DNA of 64,000 nt, taken from positions 1-64,000 of the forward strand of contig NZ_NEGA01000013.1 of the NCBI RefSeq assembly GCF_002135315.1, in the 5' to 3' direction. Below the pieces are notes generated by a model, which did no database searches, was not told the DNA's origin, and saw only the letters and a list, made by a program, of their open reading frames with translations. Shown piece by piece: positions 53,841 through 63,277 of the stretch; position 1 is the first letter of the stretch, and each line of letters starts with the position of its first letter. The DNA is from Acinetobacter sp. ANC 3903 (lineage in GTDB: Bacteria; Pseudomonadota; Gammaproteobacteria; Pseudomonadales; Moraxellaceae). The position numbers and the translations under genes are program-made.

Positions 53841-55301
53841 ATGGTTGAAGTGGAATTAAAATTTCAAATTCCTGAAGCAAGACGTAATGCCCTGGCTAAG
53901 GCATTAGATCCTAAAAAATCTGAAATTATTCAACTGAAAGCCAAGTATTATGATACTGAAGATCGCTTACTTTCTCAGCATGGTGTTGCCTTAAGACAAC
54001 GACTGGAAGGCACACGCTGGATTCAAACTTTAAAAGCTGCCGGGAAAAGCCACTTACACCGTTTTGAGCATAATCATGACCTGGGGGAACTTGAACACGC
54101 CCCGCAACTGGATTTATCGATTTATGAACAAGATGCCGAAGCACAGCAAATCTTGAAAAATGCTTTGGGAGAGGCACAGGATCAGCTCAAACTGCAATTT
54201 AAAACTGATATACAGCGCACCTTTCGGGTGATCCAGTTTGAAAAAACCGATATTGAAGTCAGTTTAGATGTCGGTGCAGTGCGTACCGAAACGGCGCAAA
54301 CTGAAGTGCATGAAGTCGAATTTGAACTTAAAGCCGGCTCTATTCAATCGCTGTTAGTCTTTAGCTTTGAATGGGTAAAAAAATATCATTTATGGCTGGA
54401 TGTGCGTAGTAAAGCTGAAATCGGTAATCTTTTAGCAACCCAGCAACAAGTCAGTCCGGCAAAATCTGCCAAAGAATTTAATTTAAGTAAAAAAGATCCG
54501 GCCAATAAAAACTTGCGCCTATTGATTGCCCAGCAACTTCAGCATTTACTGCCGAATATTGCAGCCATTTCAGCAGGTGTGGCAGAAAAGGAACATGTTC
54601 AGCAAGCACAAATTGCTCTGGATCATTTGAATTTGACGCTATCTTTATTTAAAGACTGGAATGAGGCTGTTTCAGACAAATGGGCCATGCAACTGGGTGC
54701 ATTTAAGCAGCAGTTTGACCATTTGCAGCATTTGCAGCACATGCAAACCACTTTAGGTGCATTTTTACAGAACCCCAATACTGCATCGAATTTAGCCAAA
54801 GATATTTTGTACGCCAAAGAAAAGTTGGCCAATCTGGTGCGTTCAACCCAAAACGTGCATCACTATCTGGAATTATTGATGTTCAGTTTGGATCAGGAAG
54901 ATAAGACACAAGCACAAGACCTAAAAGGTTTTGCGCAAACCACCCTGCAAAATCAATATAAACAGTTGCAAGACAGCCTAAACGGTGCCGATATTACTGA
55001 CTTTGCAAGTCTGGATACCTTAGCCACTAAAATTCATGAACTGAAGTTTAGCTTTCCGATCCTGACCTCAATTTATGATGTCAAGAATTTGCAAAAATAC
55101 AGCAAAGCCTTGAATGATGCGCAACTTGCAGCAAGCGAATATCAGATTCTGGCCTCTTCTGCCGAGTATATTCAGCAAACCGAACTTGAAGCCAGCGACT
55201 GGTTTGTATTGGGCTGGCTGACTGCCAAGCAGGAAGTGTATGCGCAAAATCTGCTGGAAGCGACAGAACAGTTCCTGGTGAGTCGTAAATTTATTAAATA
55301 G
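53841..55301 (+). CDS. CYTH-CHAD protein, first copy, degenerate CHAD
   Basis: A 486-aa protein. The N-terminal CYTH triphosphatase domain (residues 1-200) begins with the metal-binding ExExK motif (VEVELKFQI) and keeps YYDTEDRLL, LRQRLEG and TLKAAGK. The C-terminal region aligns over its length with the CHAD domain of the next gene, but the basic residues that bind polyphosphate are replaced: HVQQAQIALDHLNLTL stands where the neighbour has HVHQARVAMRRLRSAL, and TKIHELKFSF where it has RKRVKRLRYC. So this copy may be a triphosphatase with a dead polyphosphate-binding domain. It is the same length as its neighbour. Confidence 0.85.
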   Translation: MVEVELKFQIPEARRNALAKALDPKKSEIIQLKAKYYDTEDRLLSQHGVALRQRLEGTRWIQTLKAAGKSHLHRFEHNHDLGELEHAPQLDLSIYEQDAEAQQILKNALGEAQDQLKLQFKTDIQRTFRVIQFEKTDIEVSLDVGAVRTETAQTEVHEVEFELKAGSIQSLLVFSFEWVKKYHLWLDVRSKAEIGNLLATQQQVSPAKSAKEFNLSKKDPANKNLRLLIAQQLQHLLPNIAAISAGVAEKEHVQQAQIALDHLNLTLSLFKDWNEAVSDKWAMQLGAFKQQFDHLQHLQHMQTTLGAFLQNPNTASNLAKDILYAKEKLANLVRSTQNVHHYLELLMFSLDQEDKTQAQDLKGFAQTTLQNQYKQLQDSLNGADITDFASLDTLATKIHELKFSFPILTSIYDVKNLQKYSKALNDAQLAASEYQILASSAEYIQQTELEASDWFVLGWLTAKQEVYAQNLLEATEQFLVSRKFIK

Positions 55302-55346
55302 CGATAAAAACTATAAAAATTTAAAACTACCAAAGCCAGAGCATCT

Positions 55347-55381
55347 TGCAGGATCAGTAAATGAGCTTGATTTATCCTGCA
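55347..55381. repeat. Interrupted hairpin between the two CYTH-CHAD genes
   Basis: TGCAGGA pairs with TCCTGCA and an inner TAAAT with ATTTA, separated by a four-base bulge on the left. There is no T-run, so it may be a 3' end structure or a processing site. Confidence 0.4.
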
Positions 55382-55483
55382 TATGTTTTGTCTATTTTCC
55401 TCGCAAAACTCTACTTTTTTTTCGAGACTGGCTTACAATCAAAGTTATGACTGTATCGATGATCAAGTGTCAGGAGTTTTAAC

Positions 55484-56944
55484 ATGCTCGAAGTAGAATT
55501 AAAATTTCAGATCCCCGCCTCACATCAAGAAAAGCTCTATCAGCTATTCTTGAACAAGAATGCTCGCTTGATTTCTTTATATGCAAAATACTACGACACG
55601 CCCGAACGGCATTTGGCTCAACAAAAGATTTCATTACGGCAACGGCTTGAAGACAATCACTGGATACAAACCTTAAAAGCGCCCTGTAATCATTCCTTAC
55701 AACGTTTTGAATTAGAAAAAGACTTGGGCGAGCTAAAAGACCCGACTTTAGATCTCAAGATTTACCCATCCAATTCGCAAGCAAAACAATTGCTGCAAAA
55801 TACTTTGGGCAAACAGGCTAAAAATCTGATTGTACAATATGAAACGGTCGTTCAACGTCTGGTGCATGTGATTCATTTTAACCGTTCAAAAATTGAAGTG
55901 AGTCTGGATCGTGGTGAGATTCGTCATAACAATCAAAAATTACCCATTTATGAAATTGAATTTGAGCTTAAACAAGGTTCTATTCAAGACCTGATCAAGT
56001 TTATTCACCCTTGGGTACAGCGATATCATTTATGGCTGGATGTTCGCAGCAACGCGCAACGCGGCGATTTACTGGCTCAGGATTTAACGATTCCTCCAGC
56101 TCAATTTGCAACTCCCCTACAGCTGAATTCACAGGATTCAACCGATAGCGCGTTAAAGCAGATGATCAATAATGCCTTGCAGCACCTGTTGCCGAATGCA
56201 GCAACGATCGCTGCTGAACAATATAACAGCGAACATGTACATCAGGCACGCGTTGCCATGCGCCGCTTGAGAAGTGCCTTACGTGTGTTTGATGATTGGT
56301 CGGATGAGGTCAATCCGCAGTGGCAAGAACAGCTGACCGGCTTATTTCGTCAACTGGGTGCAACCCGTGACCGCGATGCCTTGAATGAAGGACTGTTACC
56401 GCAATTACAACAAGCGGGAGGACCTTATATTGAACTTACGAATATTACTAAAGAAAATCAGATTGCAGTGGATGAATCATTACGTTGTTCATACTTTGTT
56501 GAATTGATTCTGGATTTACTACAATTTGTCCATCGGCCAAGTAAAAAACAGAAAAAATCCGGATTAAAAAAAGATATCGCCAAAAAACTGCAAAAATTAC
56601 ATCACCAGATCTGCAAAGATGCCGAACAATTTCTAGATTTAGATATTTCGTCACGGCATCGCACACGCAAGCGCGTCAAACGCTTGCGTTATTGTGTCGA
56701 GTTCGTGGCTTCACTTTATCCAAACAAAGATGTAAAGCGCTATCTTAAAGATTTAAAACCAGCCCAAGAGAGTTTGGGACAATATAACGATTTAATGGTG
56801 GCTGAAGTCATGTTCCAGAACATCGTAAAGAGAAAGCAAAAAGCATGGTTTGCCGTGGGCTGGATTGCCAATGAAAAAAAATACATCCTGCAACAGGCCA
56901 AACAGCATTTAGAGGATTACTCTAAAACCGATACTTTCTGGTAA
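55484..56944 (+). CDS. CYTH-CHAD inorganic triphosphatase, second copy, intact CHAD
   Basis: A 486-aa protein with CYTH start EVELKFQI, YYDTPERHL and LRQRLED, then a complete CHAD domain (about residues 250-480). EHVHQARVAMRRLRSALRVF carries the polyphosphate-binding His/Arg set, followed by LGATRDRDAL and TRKRVKRLRYCVEF. Related to E. coli YgiF, a tripolyphosphatase, so it probably hydrolyses short polyphosphate and binds long chains. It lies 182 bases after its paralogue on the same strand. Confidence 0.9.
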   Translation: MLEVELKFQIPASHQEKLYQLFLNKNARLISLYAKYYDTPERHLAQQKISLRQRLEDNHWIQTLKAPCNHSLQRFELEKDLGELKDPTLDLKIYPSNSQAKQLLQNTLGKQAKNLIVQYETVVQRLVHVIHFNRSKIEVSLDRGEIRHNNQKLPIYEIEFELKQGSIQDLIKFIHPWVQRYHLWLDVRSNAQRGDLLAQDLTIPPAQFATPLQLNSQDSTDSALKQMINNALQHLLPNAATIAAEQYNSEHVHQARVAMRRLRSALRVFDDWSDEVNPQWQEQLTGLFRQLGATRDRDALNEGLLPQLQQAGGPYIELTNITKENQIAVDESLRCSYFVELILDLLQFVHRPSKKQKKSGLKKDIAKKLQKLHHQICKDAEQFLDLDISSRHRTRKRVKRLRYCVEFVASLYPNKDVKRYLKDLKPAQESLGQYNDLMVAEVMFQNIVKRKQKAWFAVGWIANEKKYILQQAKQHLEDYSKTDTFW

Positions 56945-56964
56945 GAAAAAAAGAAAACCAAATA

Positions 56965-57609
56965 TTAACGATATTTGCCAAAAATTTTCCAGGTTTCATT
57001 ATCCGCCAACGGGTCACTATAACTGTCATTGCGCTGTTTTCGCGGCTTGTCACGGGCATCGACCAGCTCAAAATGCGGCTCTGTACTCAGCACAATGCCA
57101 TTTACATAAAACCGTGTGCGGGTATATTCACTTTGCCCATGCTGGAACACATAAGTGCGCAAATCGATAAATTCACGGTGTGCCACTAATGCTGCCGTAT
57201 CATCGCTTTCCAGCCAGGCTCTCATGGCTTGAATCTGCTCGGGTGAATATTCTCCGCATTTATCAATCAGGCTGGAAATACCACGAAAGGTTTTTGACTC
57301 TTTGGCGCGGGTTTTGTTAATCCGGATTCGATCGACATGAAAATAAAATAACGGCAGATTCAAATGGCTGGGTAAATGCACAGCATCAATGGTTTCATCC
57401 TCCATAAAAGGCTGAAACAGCTCTTGTGCCCTTTCAATCAGACCACTCCATTGCCGGTAATATTCATCAACTTCTTTTTTAGAACCATAATAAATGGGCA
57501 AGCCTTCAACATTGGCCAGATTTGCAGGCGGCCAGATATTTTGACGCAATAAGGCAATGTCACTTTTTAAACTTTGAACCGCAATGGCATCTTGCATTGG
57601 AGTATCCAT
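56965..57609 (-). CDS. Hypothetical protein, unknown family
   Basis: I do not recognise this 214-aa protein. It has no signal peptide or membrane segment. It is acidic and helical in the middle (EEVDEYYRQWSGLIERAQELFQPFMED-like stretch), with a Lys/Arg-rich tail (DARDKPRKQRNDSYSD). Convergent with the second CYTH-CHAD gene, with only 20 bases between stops. A DNA- or RNA-binding role is a guess. Confidence 0.65.
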   Translation of the reverse strand: MDTPMQDAIAVQSLKSDIALLRQNIWPPANLANVEGLPIYYGSKKEVDEYYRQWSGLIERAQELFQPFMEDETIDAVHLPSHLNLPLFYFHVDRIRINKTRAKESKTFRGISSLIDKCGEYSPEQIQAMRAWLESDDTAALVAHREFIDLRTYVFQHGQSEYTRTRFYVNGIVLSTEPHFELVDARDKPRKQRNDSYSDPLADNETWKIFGKYR

Positions 57610-57705
57610 TTTATGCTTAGGCTATTTTTAGATTAAGCCAAAGGTTTAGTTTCTGCAAGGCTTTGCCTATAATATGCCATTAGATCGTTTTTGCAGGAAA
57701 AGTTC

Positions 57706-58101
57706 ATGGTTCAAAAGATTGAAGCAACAGATGTAACCGAAGAAGAAGCGTTAAATGCTGCTTTTTTTGAACGTGCTGATGAATTTATTAAACAAGCCAA
57801 TGAATTTTGCCGTGTAGAAAAAGGTTCAGCAGTAAAACCTGCTGAAATGCGTGGACAAGTCAGTGCTGCAATGTTGTTCGGTACTGCCCGTTTTAATACC
57901 TGGGTGGCTGCCAATAACTTTAAAGATGGCAATGAAATGCGCGATGCCAAAGATCAGGTCATGTCTTATATCATGCAGCAGTTCCAGATGATGCTGGAAG
58001 ACAACTATGATGAATATTGTGAACAGTTTGAAAACTATCTTCGCTTCCGTCATAACGAAGAATTTCATGCCAACAAGCATGATCATGATCATCAGCATTG
58101 A
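57706..58101 (+). CDS. DUF3144 protein
   Basis: A 131-aa protein that fits DUF3144: AAFFERADEFIKQANEFCRVEKGSAVKPAEMRGQVSAAMLFGTARFNTWVAANNF, then a helical tail with YDEYCEQFENYLRFRHNEEF and a final His-rich HANKHDHDHQH that could bind metal. I used the ATG at 57706; a TTG five codons earlier is also open. AGGAAAAG precedes it. The function is unknown. Confidence 0.82.
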   Translation: MVQKIEATDVTEEEALNAAFFERADEFIKQANEFCRVEKGSAVKPAEMRGQVSAAMLFGTARFNTWVAANNFKDGNEMRDAKDQVMSYIMQQFQMMLEDNYDEYCEQFENYLRFRHNEEFHANKHDHDHQH

Positions 58102-58111
58102 TCATCTGTTG

Positions 58112-58136
58112 AAAAAGCCCGTCAGGGCTTTTTTTA
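58112..58136 (+). terminator. Terminator of DUF3144 gene
   Basis: AAAAAGCCC and GGGCTTTTT form a 9-bp stem around GTCA, with a T-run, ten bases after the stop. Confidence 0.88.
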
Positions 58137-58223
58137 GGCCCTTTTTTTGGATGAAAGGTTATTTAAAGCCATAATACTTTACAGTATTTTAACTAACAAA
58201 AATTTGCCGAACCAAGGACAGAA

Positions 58224-59173
58224 ATGCAACAGCTGGATTTTGCAATTATTGATGCACATATTCACCAATGGAATCCTTATACCACGCCGCATGCAGCTGT
58301 ATTGGCGGTCAAATTACTGGGTAAATATCCTTACCTGCTCGACAAAGTGGTCCGTATGGTGAACTCAGATGATCTCATTGAAACCACAGGCTTAACCAAT
58401 CACGTTACCGCACCCTATTTACCGGAAAATTATGTGCAAGATCTCGGGCATTATCAGGTTGAGCAAGTGGTACATGTGGAAGCCGGCTGGCATAAAAATA
58501 AAGGGAAAGGCGTGATCGGTGAAACTCACTTTATTGAATCACTGCCCTTTAATGCAGAAACAGTCAAACTTGGCGGTATTGTTGCAACAGCAGATCCACG
58601 AGACAGCAATTTCAAAAAGATTTTACAGTTACATAAAAAGGCTTCGCCGCGCTTTAAAGGCATTCGTAAAATGGCGGCAGTGCGTGAAGATAAAGAAATC
58701 CGCGCCTGGGCAGATGAACCGCATTTATATTGCAATAAAAAGTTTTTAAAGGGCTTTGAAGCCATCGCGCAAAACAATTTAACCTTTGATACCTGGGTAT
58801 ATTCCACCCAATTGAGTGATGTGATTGCTTTAGCCAGGAAGTTTCCGGAAACCTCTATCGTACTGGATCATTTTGGCACGCCTGCCGGTCTATTTGGCCA
58901 TGTGGGTGCGCTGACCGGTTGACCAAAGTCGCACGGGAAAACATTCTGGTACGCTGGCAGGAAGTCTATGACCTGGCCTTTCCCCTGATCAGCCATGTGC
59001 TGCAACACTTTGGCAGTTACCGGGTAATGTTTGCCTCCAACTTTCCGATGGATAAGGTCAGCACTTCACTGGTGAACATTATTGATGCCTTTAGTGATGC
59101 GGTTGTGGCTTGTGATGCGAGTGCATTGGAACGGGTATTTCATCATAATACTAAGCAGTTTTATCGCTTATAA
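58224..59173 (+). pseudogene. Amidohydrolase (2-pyrone-4,6-dicarboxylate hydrolase-like), frameshifted and shortened
   Basis: Frame 1 runs from ATG 58224: IIDAHIHQWNPYTTPH (metal-binding HxH), VEQVVHVEAGWH, VLDHFGTPAGLFG and a TGA after GALTG. A second frame then continues RLTKVARENILVRWQE, followed directly by LAFPLISHVLQHFGSYRVMFASNFPMDKV to the end. The shift lies at about 58915-58920. Between VRWQE and the LISHVL segment about 40-50 residues, including the usual KISGL region, appear missing. The gene is therefore most likely inactive. It was a member of the amidohydrolase 2 superfamily. Confidence 0.83.
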
Positions 59174-59197
59174 CTGTTCCATCTGCCAAAATCCAAA

Positions 59198-59235
59198 AAT
59201 CCCTCCCAACCTCCCTTTATAAAAGGGAGGAGTTT
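59198..59235 (+). repeat. Palindromic repeat element, second copy
   Basis: The core at 59210-59230 is CCTCCCTTT and AAAGGGAGG around ATA, a perfect 9-bp stem. The left flank AATCCCTCCCAA and right flank AGTTTT match the flanks of the hrpA element in the same orientation as the minus strand there. Confidence 0.75.
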
Positions 59236-59302
59236 TATTGAGTTCTCTCTTTATTATAAAAATGAAAAGTTCAGCTCTATAAAGAAAAAAAGGGATTAAA
59301 AA

Positions 59303-62071
59303 TTATGACTTGTTTTGTGGCTTCCCATACTGGTCTGCCATGACTTCCACCAACTGATCCAATTTGATGTATTTCTTGATTACGGCGTCTACATCGGCTT
59401 TGCTGAGTTTTGCAAATGCCTGATCGCGTTTTTCACGGAACAACAAGTCGCGATTATGTTCCAGTTGTGGCATAAGCATCGCGTGAATATTGCGCTCATC
59501 TTCCAAAGCAGTGACCCGTTTTTTCAGAATATTGGCTTTGGCCGCTTCCAGCTCCTGTTCCGTCACCCCATTACTCAGTAAATCATTCAGCACTTTATGC
59601 ACCCCTTGTGATACTTGCGCCGACTTCGCTGCCGTATAATTGGCTTCAATGGTAAGTGCACCTGAGTCGGTCCATTCATCCAGATCCAGATTGCTGCCAA
59701 AACCATACACCAGGGCATTTTTCTCACGTAGTTCTTGTGCAAGGCGTGAAGACAGTTGCGAGTCACCCATAATATAACTCAACACCATAAGTGCTGGTGC
59801 ATCAGCATGATCTGAACCTACCGGCAAGGTCAAAATAGCCTGATAATTACCAAATTCACGTTGCTCTGCCAAGGCATGAACTTTTTGTGCCTTATAGGCC
59901 TGATAATCAGAATTTAGGCGTTGATAAGGCAATTGCGCTTTCCATCCTGAAAATTCTTTTTGCAGCAGTTTAAGCATGGGCTGAGCTTGATAATCACCGG
60001 TGATGGCAATTTGTGCATGATTGCTGACGAAGAAATCCTGATACAACTTTTTCACTTGCTCAACTGTTGCCGCTTTAATCTGCTGTTTGGAAAGATCCGG
60101 CTCAAAATGGTAACGTAAATCTCCTGGCTGATAAGTTTCTAATAAGCGGGTCATGGTCAGGGCTGCAACCGTTTCAGGTTCGGTATATGGTCGATCCAGG
60201 CTCGACAAGCTTTGTGACTTGATCAAATCAAATTGCGACTGTTCAAACTTCGGCTTTTTCAGCACCTGCATCATAAATTTGAAGTAGTCATCAAATTTAT
60301 CTTTTTTCGCCACAATCTGAATGCTAATACTATTTGCAGAAGCGCTAGCGGTTGCTCCACCGCCTGCTTCAATCGATTTGTCGGCAATATCCTGCAAGCT
60401 ATATTGCTCTGAACCACGCAACAGTAAATACGCCATCAAATCCAGCACTTCACCTTTGTTAAATAAGGATTGTTCTGTACCGAAATCGATAGAAATCGTG
60501 GCATAGGTTTTATCATCACGGGTGGAGGTCGGATATAAGGCATAGGCAATGCCATTTTTCAATTTTCCACGCTGAATTTTCTTTTCCGTACTCAGCAAAT
60601 ACTGTTTGGAAGTTTTGACATATTCCGCGACTTCCTGCTTATACACACTGCTATCTTTAAGCGGCTCTTCTTGCATACTGGCCTGATTTGGCGTTTTAGG
60701 CTGCTCGGCGGCCTGTTGCTGCAATGCTTTTTTCTGATCTTCCGGTGTCGGTTTAATATCACCAGAAATACGGTGTTCAGGCACTAAAAACTGGGTCAGG
60801 GTCTGATTGACCTCGTTCAGCTTGAGCTGTTTTACATTATTCAGATCAGTAAAATACTGTGACCAGTCTCCCTGATAAGCCACATAATAATCACTTAATC
60901 GCCCACCCAGCGCAGCTGAATTACTCAGCACACTGTCTGCCTGATTCTGAATCAGGTTTTTCACCCGGTTCAGTTCGGTCTCATTAAAGGGCTTACTCTT
61001 TTCCACTCCTGCCACCAGTTCCGATTGCACCTTTTTCTCATCATGATTTGGCGCGTAAATCGCTCCCATAAACACCAGATTAAAGTCCTGATCCAGCCAG
61101 GTGGTCGATTGAACACCGGTACTTAGCCCAGTTTCCACCACGCTTTGATAGAGATGGCCACTCGGCTGCATGGTATATAAATAAGGGGCCAGTGCCAAAG
61201 CAGATTTGATTTTTTCATTTTTGCCGTTCAGGTAAATATTGAATTTGGCCAGATCACTGCCCTTTTTCACGACAAAATTTCTTTGCTGAATTTTGGCTGA
61301 ATCCAGCACCGGAACTTTGGTCTGGGCAGGAACTTGGCGAGCTGCGATTGGGCTAAACTGCTGATCAATCTGTTTTAACACAGCTGCTTTATCAAATTTA
61401 CCGGAAATAATCATCACGGCATTGTTGGGTGCATACCAGGTTCGGTAAAATTTATTTAGCTCATCCATTTTGATCGATTGCAATTCTTTTAAATCGCCAA
61501 TCGGCAAACGTCCCAAATACCGGTTGCCATAAGCCGATTTCCACATCTGGTCCATCATCACCGAAAAAGGCTGATCCATACGTACTTCGCGTTCGCGCTT
61601 CACAATGGAAATTTCCGAAGGAACAAACTTTTCTTGCAGCACCAGTTTGTCCATGCGCTCGGCTTCAAGATGAATCACTTCATTAATTACATTCTGTTCA
61701 GGACGAATAATATTGGTATATTTAGTGGAATAATAATCGGTACTGGCATTGGTCATTAAGGTGTACTGATCCAGACGACGCTGAAATTCTTCACCCTTGA
61801 TATTCTGGGTACCCTTAAATGCCAGATGCTCCAGCAAATGCGCCAAACCGCCTTTGCCCTGCGGATCATTAAGTGAACCAGTCAGATAGACCGTGTTCAT
61901 AAATACTTTATTTTCTTTATCATTTTGCGCAAGAACCACGCGAAAACCATTGTCTAATTTATATTCTTCAATCTTCTGCTCAGATTTAATTAAAATAGGT
62001 TGTGCCCAAGCAGTTGCACTAAAGCCAACAAATAATAATGAGATAGTAAGTTGTTTAAACCGCATGAGCAT
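59303..62071 (-). CDS. M16 family (pitrilysin-like) zinc protease, secreted
   Basis: A 922-aa precursor with a signal peptide MLMRFKQLTISLLFVGFSATAWA (cut after AWA). The inverted Zn motif HLLEHLAFKG (HxxEH) is at about residues 82-91, with the distal Glu in VIHLEAERM. Four M16-type units can be inferred: the active half in residues 40-240 and the inactive half in about 530-750. A Gln/Pro-rich linker lies at about 465-490. It probably degrades peptides in the periplasm. It is transcribed alone. Confidence 0.9.
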   Translation of the reverse strand: MLMRFKQLTISLLFVGFSATAWAQPILIKSEQKIEEYKLDNGFRVVLAQNDKENKVFMNTVYLTGSLNDPQGKGGLAHLLEHLAFKGTQNIKGEEFQRRLDQYTLMTNASTDYYSTKYTNIIRPEQNVINEVIHLEAERMDKLVLQEKFVPSEISIVKREREVRMDQPFSVMMDQMWKSAYGNRYLGRLPIGDLKELQSIKMDELNKFYRTWYAPNNAVMIISGKFDKAAVLKQIDQQFSPIAARQVPAQTKVPVLDSAKIQQRNFVVKKGSDLAKFNIYLNGKNEKIKSALALAPYLYTMQPSGHLYQSVVETGLSTGVQSTTWLDQDFNLVFMGAIYAPNHDEKKVQSELVAGVEKSKPFNETELNRVKNLIQNQADSVLSNSAALGGRLSDYYVAYQGDWSQYFTDLNNVKQLKLNEVNQTLTQFLVPEHRISGDIKPTPEDQKKALQQQAAEQPKTPNQASMQEEPLKDSSVYKQEVAEYVKTSKQYLLSTEKKIQRGKLKNGIAYALYPTSTRDDKTYATISIDFGTEQSLFNKGEVLDLMAYLLLRGSEQYSLQDIADKSIEAGGGATASASANSISIQIVAKKDKFDDYFKFMMQVLKKPKFEQSQFDLIKSQSLSSLDRPYTEPETVAALTMTRLLETYQPGDLRYHFEPDLSKQQIKAATVEQVKKLYQDFFVSNHAQIAITGDYQAQPMLKLLQKEFSGWKAQLPYQRLNSDYQAYKAQKVHALAEQREFGNYQAILTLPVGSDHADAPALMVLSYIMGDSQLSSRLAQELREKNALVYGFGSNLDLDEWTDSGALTIEANYTAAKSAQVSQGVHKVLNDLLSNGVTEQELEAAKANILKKRVTALEDERNIHAMLMPQLEHNRDLLFREKRDQAFAKLSKADVDAVIKKYIKLDQLVEVMADQYGKPQNKS

Positions 62072-62206
62072 AATTATTCCAATTTATTCAGTCATATGAA
62101 TTTTTAAGCCATCACATCTTAGAAAATGATGATGATGGCGAATAGTAGCTTTTTGCAAGAATTGCTGATTATTTCAACAACTTTGTAGTTCTTTTATATC
62201 CACAAG

Positions 62207-63031
62207 TTAAAAATTTAACTCGGTCTGCATATATAACTTGGTATAACCTGAAATTTCAATCCGTTCATTTTCAAGCACTTCACAATATAAGTGTCCTCCA
62301 CGTGCAGATGCCTGATAAGCCAGAATTTCACTCTTGCCTAATTTATCTGCCCATAGCGGTGAAATAGCGCAATGAATTGAGCCGGTAACCGGATCTTCAT
62401 CAATGCCATTGGCAGGAGCAAAGTAACGCGAAATACAATCATAAGCTGTAGCTGCCTGAGCGGTAATGGCAAGATCCAGTGCAACCTGCGGTTCTGTTGC
62501 TTCAGCTTGATGTTGTGCCCATTGTTTTAATAATTGCAGATTGGGCTTTTCATCCAGTACATCTTGTGGATTTTCATATTCCATAATGTAAGCCTGATTG
62601 TTTAAATAAACATTTTTAAATGGCTTGCTTAAAATTTGCTTTAAAATTTCAGGATAATGGGTAATTTTTTTTGCACGGCGAATCGGAAAATTCATTTTGA
62701 TTTTGCCATCAATCGCTTGGCTTACCACAAAGACACCCAAGTTTTTTACATGAAACTGAATGATCTTCGCAGTAGTAAAATCCTTAAATAGCACAAAACT
62801 GCTGGCTAAAGTGGCATGCCCACAAAAGTTCACTTCCGTGGTTGGTGTAAACCAGCGGATTTCATAATTCTCTGCATCAAGCATTTTAACAAACGCCGTT
62901 TCAGACAGATTATTTTCCAGAGCAATATTTTGCATTAGCGCTTCATCCAACCATTGCTCGGTGAGCATCACGGCCGCCGGATTCCCCTTAAATAATTCTG
63001 TTGTAAACGCATCTACCTGATACATTTTCAT
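62207..63031 (-). CDS. PhzF-family isomerase/epimerase-like protein
   Basis: A 274-aa protein with two DAP-epimerase-like halves. YQVDAFTTELFKGNPAAV, ENNLSETAFVKM (the catalytic Glu of the NLSETAFV motif), IRWFTPTTEVNFCGHATLAS and PVTGSIHCAISPLWADKLGK are present. The substrate is unknown; only a minority of members make phenazines. It is divergent from gloB, and the two share a 250-bp region with a 16-bp palindrome. Confidence 0.88.
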   Translation of the reverse strand: MKMYQVDAFTTELFKGNPAAVMLTEQWLDEALMQNIALENNLSETAFVKMLDAENYEIRWFTPTTEVNFCGHATLASSFVLFKDFTTAKIIQFHVKNLGVFVVSQAIDGKIKMNFPIRRAKKITHYPEILKQILSKPFKNVYLNNQAYIMEYENPQDVLDEKPNLQLLKQWAQHQAEATEPQVALDLAITAQAATAYDCISRYFAPANGIDEDPVTGSIHCAISPLWADKLGKSEILAYQASARGGHLYCEVLENERIEISGYTKLYMQTELNF

Positions 63032-63126
63032 ATTGATCTACCCCATTTTATACTCTGCATTTTTTCATGTGCTGACTGCAACATAGGAATCATCTTCGCA
63101 AGCATTCAATAGCAACCATTTCTAAA

Positions 63127-63142
63127 ATAGACAGCTGTCTAT
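63127..63142. promoter_or_regulatory. 16-bp perfect palindrome between phzF-like and gloB genes
   Basis: ATAGACAGCTGTCTAT is self-complementary. It sits about 95 bases before the phzF-like start and 135 before gloB. There is no loop and no T-run, so an operator for a dimeric regulator is more likely than a terminator. Confidence 0.5.
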
Positions 63143-63277
63143 GAGGATGAGCTTTATCTCTTCCTACAGATCAGCAACTTTATGTATAAATCCTGCCCTA
63201 TTAATTGCGATTTTCCCCTGGAAAAAACTTGGCTTTAACGCTAGCTTATTCATATCTATATTATTGATTTCTATCTC

